A DNA stretch of 64,000 bases from CAYUMU01 sp964445985 (GTDB lineage: Bacteria; Planctomycetota; Planctomycetia; Pirellulales; S012-138), in assembly GCA_964445985.1 (NCBI GenBank), contig CAYUMU010000025.1, positions 1 to 64,000 on the forward strand, read 5' to 3'. Of this stretch, positions 36,846 to 44,140 are shown in pieces. The position numbers were made by a program, and so were the translations under genes. The notes beneath the pieces are model-generated. The model saw only the letters and a list, made by a program, of their open reading frames with translations. It ran no database searches and was not told where the DNA came from. The number at the start of each line of letters is the position of its first letter. The first letter of the stretch is position 1.

Positions 36846-37697
36846 ATGGCCTATCAGCTCCCCATCGCCACCACGGCCCGGCGGCAGTTCGAGTTTGAAG
36901 TGAAGCGGCTGGCCGACAGCCTGAACTTTGGCGGCGACCCATCGCGCTATCTTGGCTCGGGCTTGGAGTACGCGCAGTCGCGTCCTTACGAGCCGGGCGA
37001 TCCGGTGAAGTCGATGGATTGGCGAGTGACGGCCCGCACGGGCAAGCCGTTTGTCAAAGAGTACGAGGCCACGCGGCAGGTGGCCGTGTATCTGTTGGTG
37101 GATACTTCCGCTTCGATGTGCATTGGCTCGACCGAGCGCGGCAAGTACCAATGGGCCGTGGTGCTGGCCGCCGCGCTGGCGCGGGCGGCGCAAGAGCGGA
37201 TGAGTCCCGTGGGCTTGCTGGCCGCCGGCGAGCGCGAGTTGCGCGTGCCGCCCACGCTGGCCACCAGCACGGCCATGCGGTGGGCTCACCAGTTGCGGAT
37301 GTACGACTTCCGCGAACAGACGATGCTTGCCGACCGGCTCCGCACGCTGTCGGCGGCCCTCAAGGCCAAGACCGTGGTGGTGGTGCTCAGCGACCTGCAT
37401 GAGCCGGCGGCCTTTCCGGCGCTCGAACTGTTGGCCACTTCGCACGAAGTGATCACGCTGTGGCTGGAAGATCCGGCCGAAGCCGCGCCGCCGCGGCGAG
37501 GCATCTTCCGTGCTCGCGAAGCCGAAACGGGGCAATCGTTCGTGCTGACCCGCCGCACGCCGCTGGCCAGCCACGATCGCATCCGCAACGCCCTGGTCGA
37601 TGGCGGCCTGGAGTTCTTGCACTTGCCGATCGATCAGCCGGTGCTCCCCCGGTTGCGGCATTTTCTCAAGCATCGCAAATCGCTGGGGCACGCCTGA
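36846..37697 (+). CDS. DUF58 (VWA-like) protein
   Basis: 283-residue cytoplasmic protein. The DUF58 core reads RPYEPGDPVKSMDWRVTART, then KEYEATRQVAVYLLVDTSASM, a VWA-like metal site. DUF58 proteins nearly always follow moxR and are thought to link the ATPase to its targets (MxaS and YeaD types). Length is normal for the short form without membrane helices. The next gene begins two bases after the stop. Confidence 0.9.
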   Translation: MAYQLPIATTARRQFEFEVKRLADSLNFGGDPSRYLGSGLEYAQSRPYEPGDPVKSMDWRVTARTGKPFVKEYEATRQVAVYLLVDTSASMCIGSTERGKYQWAVVLAAALARAAQERMSPVGLLAAGERELRVPPTLATSTAMRWAHQLRMYDFREQTMLADRLRTLSAALKAKTVVVVLSDLHEPAAFPALELLATSHEVITLWLEDPAEAAPPRRGIFRAREAETGQSFVLTRRTPLASHDRIRNALVDGGLEFLHLPIDQPVLPRLRHFLKHRKSLGHA

Positions 37698-37699
37698 CC

Positions 37700-38563
37700 A
37701 TGCCGCCGCGCAAGCCTACCAAACGCACTATCAGCTTGCTGCTCGCCGCGATTGCGTGCATCGCCGTGGTGGCGGTGGTGCTGTATCTGCGTAGGGATAG
37801 CTCCGTGACCATTGGCGTGGAAGGCCGGCAGACCGCGGTGCTTCCCCTCGCCGCCTTGCAAGCGATTCCTTACACCCATGGCGACGCCATTGCCTTGCGA
37901 ATTGCCAACGTGACGCCGGTGGCCGGCCAGCCGGGCAGCTATCGCTACGATCTTCGCTACATGGCCTACGGACCGGGCGAGCACGATCTGAGCAAGTACC
38001 TGATGGATGCGGCCGGCGCCCGGCCAGATGAACTTCCTGAAATGCCGGTGGTCGTGAATGCCCTGCTGGCCGACGACTACAGCGGCAAGCTGTTCGAGAC
38101 GCCGGCGGCGCCGATCAACTTGAATTCCAACTATCGCCTGGCGATGGGCCTGTTGTGGGCGCTTTGGGCCGCGCTGTTGATTCCGTTGGTGATGCTGGGA
38201 CGCAAACGTCGCAAGGTGGTCGTGGCAGCTCCGCCGCCGCCGACCGTGCCGGAGCGACTGCAAGAGCTGTTGCAGCTGGCCCAGCGGGAACCGCTGGCCG
38301 TGGAGCAGCAGGCCGATCTGGAAAAGCTACTCATGGCGTTTTGGGCCGAAAGGTTGGGCGTGCATACCGATCGCCTGGCCGACACGCTTGAGCAACTGCG
38401 GCAACACCCGACCGCCGCCGCGCAGGTTCATCTGGTGGAAAAGTGGCTGCACGGCCGCGCTTCGCCGGCGCAGGGAAATGGCGCGCCGGCGAATGGCAAA
38501 GTTGCCCGCGAGCTGCTGCAAGAACTCGGTTGGGCCGCGACGGGCCAGGGAGCCCGCGCATGA
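37700..38563 (+). CDS. Two-helix membrane protein in MxaA/DUF4381-like position
   Basis: 287-residue protein. One N-terminal helix (about 11-28), a ~115-residue periplasmic domain (VTIGVEGRQTAVLPLAALQ...), a second helix (about 148-166) and a helical cytoplasmic tail with LLQLAQREPLAVEQQADLEK and AQVHLVEKWLHG. Topology and position between DUF58 and VWA genes match MxaA or DUF4381-type components of these clusters, but I cannot show homology. The ATG is two bases after the DUF58 stop, and its own stop overlaps the next start by ATGA, so translation is probably coupled. Confidence 0.72.
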   Translation: MPPRKPTKRTISLLLAAIACIAVVAVVLYLRRDSSVTIGVEGRQTAVLPLAALQAIPYTHGDAIALRIANVTPVAGQPGSYRYDLRYMAYGPGEHDLSKYLMDAAGARPDELPEMPVVVNALLADDYSGKLFETPAAPINLNSNYRLAMGLLWALWAALLIPLVMLGRKRRKVVVAAPPPPTVPERLQELLQLAQREPLAVEQQADLEKLLMAFWAERLGVHTDRLADTLEQLRQHPTAAAQVHLVEKWLHGRASPAQGNGAPANGKVARELLQELGWAATGQGARA

Positions 38564-39504
38564 TGGTCTTCACCTGGCCGGTGTTGATTCCGTTGCTCAC
38601 GATCCCCATTCTGTGGGGCTTTTGGCAGTGGTTTGCCCGTGGCCAGCCGTTGGTGCTGCCGCTCGATCACTTGCAGGCCCGGCGTGGCTGGTTCCTCGAT
38701 CGCTTGCTGCGCATATTCTCGCTCGTGCCCGCGGGCCTGCTCGCGGTGGCGCTGCTGTTGGCGGCGCAGCCGCTGGTGGAAGGGCCGCCCACCTTCCCGG
38801 CGCAGGTCACCAACATTCAGATCGTGCTCGACACCTCGGGCAGCATGAACGAGCCGTTCGGCAACCGCGCCAAGGCCGACGGCAAGCAATTCACGCGGTT
38901 CGACGCGGCCATGGAAGCCATCGACACGTTCACGCAGAACCGCCAGGGCGACGCGTTTGGGTTCTCGATCTTCACCAACAAAGTCATTCACTGGGTGCCG
39001 CTGACGACCGACCTTTCGGCCATTCGTCTAGCCACGCCGTTCGTGCGGCCGGGTGCGTTTCCGCTTAACTGGTGGGACGGCACCAAGATTGGCAACGCCA
39101 TTCTGGCCTGCGCCGAGTTGCTCGAACATCGGAACGAAGGCGACCGGATGCTGATCGTGCTTACCGATGGTGAAACCTCGGACCTCGAAGGCCCACTGGC
39201 CACGCAGGTGGGCCAAATGCTCAAGTCCAAGAACATCATTCTGTATGCCGTCTCCGTGCGAACCGGCCCCCCCTTGGACGACCTGCGAACCGTCTGCGAA
39301 GCGACCGGCGGCCAGGCCTTCGAGTCGGGCGACGTGCCTGCGCTTCAAGCGGTGTTCCGCCAGATCGACCGCTTGCAAAAGGCCAAGCTGGTTTCGTCGC
39401 AAACCCAGTGGCTGCAATTCGACCGCCCCTTTGCGCTGGCAGGATTGGGCTTGCTGGCGTTCCAACTGCTGGCGGCGCTAGGGCTGCGGTATACGCCCTG
39501 GTAG
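38560..39504 (+). CDS. VWA-domain membrane protein (BatA/MxaC-like)
   Basis: 314-residue inner-membrane protein ending the cluster. Two helices flank residues 1-70 (one early, one at about 48-68), then a VWA domain with NIQIVLDTSGSMNEPF as its metal site and RMLIVLTDGETSDLEG, and a C-terminal helix (about 290-308). It is the second VWA protein of the cluster and has the BatA/MxaC layout. The start overlaps the previous stop in an ATGA. surE converges from the other side with a ten-base gap. Confidence 0.85.
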   Translation: MMVFTWPVLIPLLTIPILWGFWQWFARGQPLVLPLDHLQARRGWFLDRLLRIFSLVPAGLLAVALLLAAQPLVEGPPTFPAQVTNIQIVLDTSGSMNEPFGNRAKADGKQFTRFDAAMEAIDTFTQNRQGDAFGFSIFTNKVIHWVPLTTDLSAIRLATPFVRPGAFPLNWWDGTKIGNAILACAELLEHRNEGDRMLIVLTDGETSDLEGPLATQVGQMLKSKNIILYAVSVRTGPPLDDLRTVCEATGGQAFESGDVPALQAVFRQIDRLQKAKLVSSQTQWLQFDRPFALAGLGLLAFQLLAALGLRYTPW

Positions 39505-39514
39505 GTCTACGTGC

Positions 39515-40279
39515 TCAGCGCAAGTCCATCTTCCAACCGGCCATCTCCTCGAGCCGTCGGTGATTCGTCATGGCGAAATCCAGCGGCGTGAGGGTCATGT
39601 GGCCTTTGGCCAGGGCTGTTACATCGGTTGCGTGCTCGCTCGGGGGCGGCGGCGGGTCGTTGGTGGCCCAATAGTAGTTGCGGCCGCGGGGATCGACGCG
39701 TTTTTCAAAGCTCTCGCCATACCGGGCCACGCCCATCGGCACCATGACCAATTGAGGCGCGGTTTGCTCGGTGGCCGCGGTGGGCAGGTTGAGATTGTAG
39801 AGGTGCGGGCCAGGCGTCTCGTGGGCCTGAAGCTGCTCGATCACCTGTCGGGCCAGCACCGCCGCGCGAGCGAAATTGGCGTGCTCTTTGAACTCCAGCG
39901 ACACCGCGATGCTGGTGATGCCGAAAAAGGCGCCCTCGATGGCCGCCGCCACCGTGCCGGAGTAGAGCACGTTGATGCCGGCGTTGAGCCCACCGTTGAT
40001 GCCGGAAACCACCATGTCGGGCCGCTCGGGCAGCAGCGCCGCAATGCCGAGCTTGACGCAGTCGGCGGGGCTGCCTTCCACGCCCCAACCGCGGGGCTGG
40101 TCGCCGTTGAAAACCTTTTGGGCGATCAACGGGGTAAGGAAGGTGATGGCATGCCCCACGCCGCTTTGCTCGGTCATCGGCGAAACCACCGTGACCTCGG
40201 CAATGCGATGCAACTCGCGCTCCATGGCGGCCAGGCCGGGGGCGTAGACACCGTCGTCGTTGGTTAACAGAATTCGCAT
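39515..40279 (-). CDS. surE: 5'/3'-nucleotidase SurE
   Basis: 254-residue nucleotidase that removes phosphate from nucleoside monophosphates and is linked to stationary-phase survival. MRILLTNDDGVYAPGL carries the metal-binding DD, VVSPMTEQSG follows, SPADCVKLGI and PDMVVSGINGGLNAGINVLYSGTV (given as positions ~93-116) are the remaining family blocks. Length is typical. The ATG at 40279 is chosen over a TTG four codons upstream because family members start MRILLTNDDG. It is 17 bases downstream of trpS and probably co-transcribed. Confidence 0.93.
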   Translation of the reverse strand: MRILLTNDDGVYAPGLAAMERELHRIAEVTVVSPMTEQSGVGHAITFLTPLIAQKVFNGDQPRGWGVEGSPADCVKLGIAALLPERPDMVVSGINGGLNAGINVLYSGTVAAAIEGAFFGITSIAVSLEFKEHANFARAAVLARQVIEQLQAHETPGPHLYNLNLPTAATEQTAPQLVMVPMGVARYGESFEKRVDPRGRNYYWATNDPPPPPSEHATDVTALAKGHMTLTPLDFAMTNHRRLEEMAGWKMDLR

Positions 40280-40296
40280 GCTGATGCTCAAATTTC

Positions 40297-41262
40297 TTAA
40301 GATTTAACGCCACAAGCTGTTTGGGCTCGCAGCAAAACGGTAGCGGCCTTGCGCCGCGCGGTGGCGGCGCCATCGGCCAGCACTTCGCGAACTTTTGCGG
40401 GCTGGGCGGCCAGGTCGGCACGGCGGGCGCGGGGCTCGGCAAAGAATTCATCGGCCTTGTCGGCCAGGGCTTTTTTGATTTCGCCGTAACCAAAGCCGCC
40501 GCGGAGATACAGGGCCGCCATCTGCTCGCGCTCCGCGGCCGAAGCAAACAGGCTATAGAGCTGATACAGGTGATCGCCAGCCGGTTCCTTGGGTTCTTCC
40601 ATGGGCCGCGAATCGGTTTGGATTCGCATGATCTTCTTCCGCATGGCCTTGGGGTCGTCGAACAGCTCGATGGTGTTGTTGTAGCTCTTGGACATTTTCT
40701 CGCCATCGGTGCCGGGCACTTTGGCCGAGTCGTCCAGGATTTTGGCCTTGGGGAGCACGAAGGTATCGCCGAACAGATGATTGAACCGGCCGGCCAGGTC
40801 GCGGCAGACTTCAATATGCTGCACCTGATCGGCGCCCACCGGCACCACGTGGCTGTCGTAGGCCAGGATGTCGGCCGACATGAGCACTGGGTAGGTGAAT
40901 AGCCCCGCGTCGGCGGCGAGACCTTTGTCTTTCTTTTCTTTGTAGGCCACGCAACGTTCGAGCAAGCCCAGGGGGGTGATGGCCAGCAGCAGCCAGTTGA
41001 GCTCGGAAATCTCCGGCACGTCGGACTGGAAGAAGAGCGTGGCGCGCGACGGGTCGAGCCCTAGCGCCAGCAGGTCCAGGGCCGCGTCGAGCGAATGTTG
41101 CTTGAGCAGCTCGCGATCGCGGATGGTGGTTAGCGCGTGCAGGTTGGCAATGAAGTAGTACGATTCGTCTTCGTCTTGCAGGTCGATGTACTGGCGAATC
41201 GCGCCAAAATAATTGCCCCAGTGGAAGCGACCGGTGGGCTGGATGCCGGAGAGGACACGCAT
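40297..41262 (-). CDS. trpS: Tryptophanyl-tRNA synthetase
   Basis: 321-residue class Ic aminoacyl-tRNA synthetase, charging tRNA-Trp in the cytoplasm. It begins MRVLSGIQPTGRFHWGNYFG, where HWGN is the HIGH-type motif. YPVLMSADILAYDSHVVPVG and the KMSKS loop GEKMSKSYNNTIELF are present, and the size is normal. Just upstream of the start lies a run of GTTCGGA-type short repeats (41265-41300). No T-box or trp leader is evident. Confidence 0.95.
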   Translation of the reverse strand: MRVLSGIQPTGRFHWGNYFGAIRQYIDLQDEDESYYFIANLHALTTIRDRELLKQHSLDAALDLLALGLDPSRATLFFQSDVPEISELNWLLLAITPLGLLERCVAYKEKKDKGLAADAGLFTYPVLMSADILAYDSHVVPVGADQVQHIEVCRDLAGRFNHLFGDTFVLPKAKILDDSAKVPGTDGEKMSKSYNNTIELFDDPKAMRKKIMRIQTDSRPMEEPKEPAGDHLYQLYSLFASAAEREQMAALYLRGGFGYGEIKKALADKADEFFAEPRARRADLAAQPAKVREVLADGAATARRKAATVLLRAQTACGVKS

Positions 41263-41264
41263 GG

Positions 41265-41300
41265 GAAGTTCGGAGTTCGGGAGTTCGGAATTCGGAGTTG
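41265..41300. repeat. Short tandem repeat in the trpS leader
   Basis: Four near-copies of GGAGTTCGG or GGAATTCGG stand immediately before the trpS start codon. Slippage could alter the distance between promoter or ribosome site and start. Confidence 0.6.
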
Positions 41301-41342
41301 AAAGACCAAGTAATCCAGGCTTGAAACCAGGTTCAATTGCCG

Positions 41343-42023
41343 TTAAATCGCGAAGCTTTCTCCAGGAGATAGCACAACGGGTTCGGCCGAGGTTTCTTGG
41401 CGCACGCGGGCTGCCCAGGCGGCGGCGTCTTGGGCGATGGGGGGCCAGGTATTGTAGTGGGCCGGGGCCACCCGTTTGGGTTTGAGGAACTGGATTGCCT
41501 GAATGGAATCGTCGGGACCCATGGTGAAGTGGTCGCCGATCGGCAGCACGGCCAGGTCCAAGCCCACCGCGCCGATGAGTTGCATGTCCATGAACAGGGC
41601 CGTATCGCAGGCAAAATAGACGTTCTTCCCGTCCAGGTTCAGCAGGAAGCCGGCCGGGTTGCCGCCGGGGCCGCCGTCGGGCATGGTCGAACTATGGTGG
41701 GCGATGGTCAGCTTTACCCGCCCGAAGGGCTGCCGCAGGCTGCCGCCCAGGTTCATGCCAATGGTGTGTTTCACGCCCTGCTGGCCAATCCAGTCGCACA
41801 CCTCGTAGACACCGATCACCGGGGCGGAGGTTCGCTGGGCGATGGCCACGGTGTCGCCCACATGGTCGGCATGGCCGTGCGAAAGCAGGATGAAGTCGGC
41901 CTCGACGTCGGCAGCTTTCACCGGCGAGGTGGGCGAGTCATCGAGAAACGGGTCAAGCAGCAGCTTATGCTTGGCCGTTTGAATGGCCCAGGCACCGTGG
42001 CCAAGCCAGGTGAAAGTGGTCAT
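41343..42023 (-). CDS. UPF0173-type metallo-beta-lactamase-fold hydrolase
   Basis: 226-residue cytoplasmic metal-dependent hydrolase. The metallo-beta-lactamase signature LLSHGHADHVGDTVAIA provides the HxHxDH zinc ligands; AHHSSTMPDGG, YFACDTALFMDMQLIG and the final APAHYNTWP His complete the set. These blocks match the UPF0173 family, whose substrates are not established. The ATG at 42023 is chosen because the MBL fold begins at once (MTTFTWLGHGAWAI) and the upstream frame is repeat DNA. It may share a transcript with trpS-surE, with an 80-base gap. Confidence 0.88.
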   Translation of the reverse strand: MTTFTWLGHGAWAIQTAKHKLLLDPFLDDSPTSPVKAADVEADFILLSHGHADHVGDTVAIAQRTSAPVIGVYEVCDWIGQQGVKHTIGMNLGGSLRQPFGRVKLTIAHHSSTMPDGGPGGNPAGFLLNLDGKNVYFACDTALFMDMQLIGAVGLDLAVLPIGDHFTMGPDDSIQAIQFLKPKRVAPAHYNTWPPIAQDAAAWAARVRQETSAEPVVLSPGESFAI

Positions 42024-42107
42024 GAAAAGGGAACCTGCGGTCGGGGAGAACACGAAAGCGGCAGCCGATGCTTGGGTGGGCACGGCGATCAACGGTTTCA
42101 AGCCAAT

Positions 42108-42134
42108 GTAGGGCAGGCTGCTGCCTGCCACAAT
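42108..42134 (+). repeat. Family D palindrome, copy 1
   Basis: GTAGGGCAGGC-TGCT-GCCTGCC plus ACAAT: a ten-base stem with a TGCT loop. It is the exact reverse complement of 42483-42509 and a near-match to 44115-44140. Confidence 0.8.
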
Positions 42135-42294
42135 CCGGGTTGAATCGCCAATCCCCCTTCGACTGCACACCGCCGGGGCTGAAACGCCAGGCGGTCACTC
42201 GCCCACGGTGCGGGCGAGGTTGTCAATCGTGCGCAATGGGGTGGGATCCGCCGCCGCACGCCCGATGCTGTTCAAGATCGTTCTCACCAAAATC

Positions 42295-42478
42295 TTGGTC
42301 GAGTATGCTGGGAATCGCGGCGGCTGGCAACGATGACGGTTGTTGGCCATTCAGGACGCATCTCTCGTCCGAGCGAGCCCATTTCGCAACGTAAATCGCC
42401 TGGGTATCGCCACGACTTTGGTCAAGTATCCTGGTCTTCGAACCGCATGGCAACGAGGACGGTTGTTGGGCATTCAGG
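42295..42478 (+). repeat. Pair of imperfect 61-base direct repeats
   Basis: Bases 42295-42355 and 42418-42478 align without gaps, about 49 of 61 positions identical by eye, from TTGGTC(G/A)AGTAT to GTTGTTGGnCATTCAGG. The spacing from start to start is 123 bases. Confidence 0.7.
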
Positions 42479-42482
42479 CCAC

Positions 42483-42509
42483 ATTGTGGCAGGCAGCAGC
42501 CTGCCCTAC
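42483..42509 (-). repeat. Family D palindrome, copy 2 (inverted)
   Basis: Exact reverse complement of 42108-42134 over 27 bases. Together they look like terminal inverted repeats of a ~400-base unit. Confidence 0.8.
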
Positions 42510-42843
42510 GATTACTGCGAGAGTCGCAGCCCAGCCGTTACCGCGGACTGGGCAGGCGTCGCGGTCCTCGTGATTCCAGAAGTGGAACGTTGCCTGCCCG
42601 GCACCGATGCAAAATGGAGCCGCGGCGGCTCCCCCAACGGGAAGTCGTGCTAGTGTTTTCGAGCATGCCGCGGGCCTGTGTCGGCGGCATCGCTCAAAAG
42701 TTGTCGCGATCCCTTGTTTGAGGGGTTGGACAGCCCTAAGCTACCTTTCTGTGCGGGCAAAGGCCCCGCCCTTCGGGTTGGCCAGCCGGGTTCGCCACCG
42801 TCTTGCCTCAGAGATCTGAAACGCCATTCGCTTGGAACCGACG

Positions 42844-43302
42844 ATGTCGAATCCCAACCCTTTCGCGTCTCCCATGTCAGCTCCTGGTGTTGGCATGGGA
42901 TCGGGCGCAGCGGGCGGTTTCACCCCCCGCACGGCTACCATTCTCTCCCAAACCCGCGGCTGGGTGATCTTCCGGGCCGTGCTGTGGTACATCGTCGCCG
43001 CCCTGCTGCTAATCGGGATGGTTGCCGCCGGGAATGTACTTCGGCAGATCCCGCAGTTTGCCGGGCTCGGCGGCTTGATGGTCGTCGCCATCTTCCTGGT
43101 ATTTGCCATCATCCTGGCGGAAGCCGTGTTGCTGACGGTGTTCGCAGCCAAGATTGGCCATTTCCTCAGAATGGGTGACGTGGCTGGGATGGCCAATGCC
43201 ATGAAGGCTCAGAAGATATTCTGGATCTTCGATGCCGTGCTCGCCATCATCGGCTGCATCTTCGCCTTGATCGGCCTGATCAACATGCTGCAGTTCCTGT
43301 AA
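42844..43302 (+). CDS. DUF5362-like small membrane protein
   Basis: 152-residue membrane protein with a short Pro/Gly/Ser N-terminus and about three helices. The blocks TRGWVIFRAVLWYIVAALLL and MANAMKAQKIFWIFDAVLAII resemble its downstream neighbour (TRPWVTIVGVVSLIG; EAALNAHLSYWRFWGIL), and both look like DUF5362 proteins with their A-x-x-AQK-FW pattern. Function unknown. The ATG at 42844 is preferred to a TTG four codons earlier. The two genes are 70 bases apart and probably arose by tandem duplication. Confidence 0.65.
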   Translation: MSNPNPFASPMSAPGVGMGSGAAGGFTPRTATILSQTRGWVIFRAVLWYIVAALLLIGMVAAGNVLRQIPQFAGLGGLMVVAIFLVFAIILAEAVLLTVFAAKIGHFLRMGDVAGMANAMKAQKIFWIFDAVLAIIGCIFALIGLINMLQFL

Positions 43303-43373
43303 ATCGAACTTGGTTCGCAGCCCCCGGTCATCTACAAAAAACCAACACGTCTCGAAGTGGGACATTGAAAGCC

Positions 43374-44027
43374 ATGAGCAATCCATACGGCGGACAGCAA
43401 CCCCCCTACGGCCAGCCCGGACAACCTCAGTACGGTCAGCCGCCGCAGCAAGGCGGTTACCCCCCGCAGGGACCTCCTCAACAAGGCGGTTACCCGCAAC
43501 AGGGTTACCCGCAGCAGGGCTACCCGCAACAGGGCTACCCGCAACAGGGCTACCCGCAACAGGGCGGTTATCCGCCCCAGCAAGGTTACCCGCAGCAGCC
43601 GGGATATGCCCCGCCCGGTTACGGCCAGCAGCCTGGCTACGGCGGAGGAGCCGGCGACCATGGTGCCGTGGAACGCGAACTGGGCGGAACCCGTCCCTGG
43701 GTGACGATCGTCGGCGTCGTGAGCCTGATCGGCGCAGCGATCAGCCTGATCCAGGGCTTGGTCATGATGTCCATCGCCGGGGCCCGGGCCGGAGGCCAGA
43801 TGGTCGGAATCCTCATCCAGGTCGTCATCGCCGTGATCCTGGCGGCGCTGCTGCTGAAGTACGCGGGCTGCATCAAGCAGTACCAGCAAACCCGCACGCC
43901 CTATCATCTGGAAGCAGCCCTCAACGCCCATCTCAGCTACTGGAGGTTTTGGGGAATCCTCGTCATCATCGCCATGTCGCTGATTTTCGTCGGACTGGTG
44001 TTGGCGCTGGCGCTGGCCGGCCGGTAA
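43374..44027 (+). CDS. DUF5362-like membrane protein with QQGYP repeats
   Basis: 217-residue protein. The first ~95 residues are a low-complexity Pro/Gln/Gly/Tyr region with at least seven copies of (P)QQGYP or QQGGYP, followed by three helices (about 105-128, 137-157, 190-212) that match the preceding gene. The repeats are near-identical 15-base units at about 43490-43560, so copy number could change by slippage. Such tyrosine-rich cytoplasmic tails can self-associate. The ATG at 43374 is preferred over a TTG three codons upstream. It converges on lepA. Confidence 0.7.
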   Translation: MSNPYGGQQPPYGQPGQPQYGQPPQQGGYPPQGPPQQGGYPQQGYPQQGYPQQGYPQQGYPQQGGYPPQQGYPQQPGYAPPGYGQQPGYGGGAGDHGAVERELGGTRPWVTIVGVVSLIGAAISLIQGLVMMSIAGARAGGQMVGILIQVVIAVILAALLLKYAGCIKQYQQTRTPYHLEAALNAHLSYWRFWGILVIIAMSLIFVGLVLALALAGR

Positions 44028-44114
44028 GCAGCACCTGCCCCCGGAACATGATCCCTCATCGACGCCGATGACATTGCCGATCCGGCCAATCGGCGGGGCA
44101 GCGAACCAGCAAAG

Positions 44115-44140
44115 GTAGGCCAGGCTGCTGCCTGCCCTAC
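44115..44140. repeat. Family D palindrome overlapping the lepA stop
   Basis: GTAGGCCAGGC-TGCT-GCCTGCCCTAC is a near-perfect hairpin of 11 bp. The lepA stop codon (44137-44139) is inside its right arm. It sits between two convergent genes and is followed on the minus-strand gene's far side by 90 bases before the DUF5362 stop, so it could terminate both transcripts. Confidence 0.75.

Larger units (their letters stand above)
42024..42843. other. 820-base non-coding region rich in repeats
   Basis: No credible gene on either strand. It contains two exactly inverted 27-base elements (42108-42134, 42483-42509) that bracket about 400 bases, and inside them two imperfect direct repeats (42295-42355, 42418-42478). 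Confidence 0.6.

Noticed and set aside
42295..42478. CRISPR-like direct repeats
   Set aside because: Only two imperfect 61-base copies 123 bases apart and no regular spacers.
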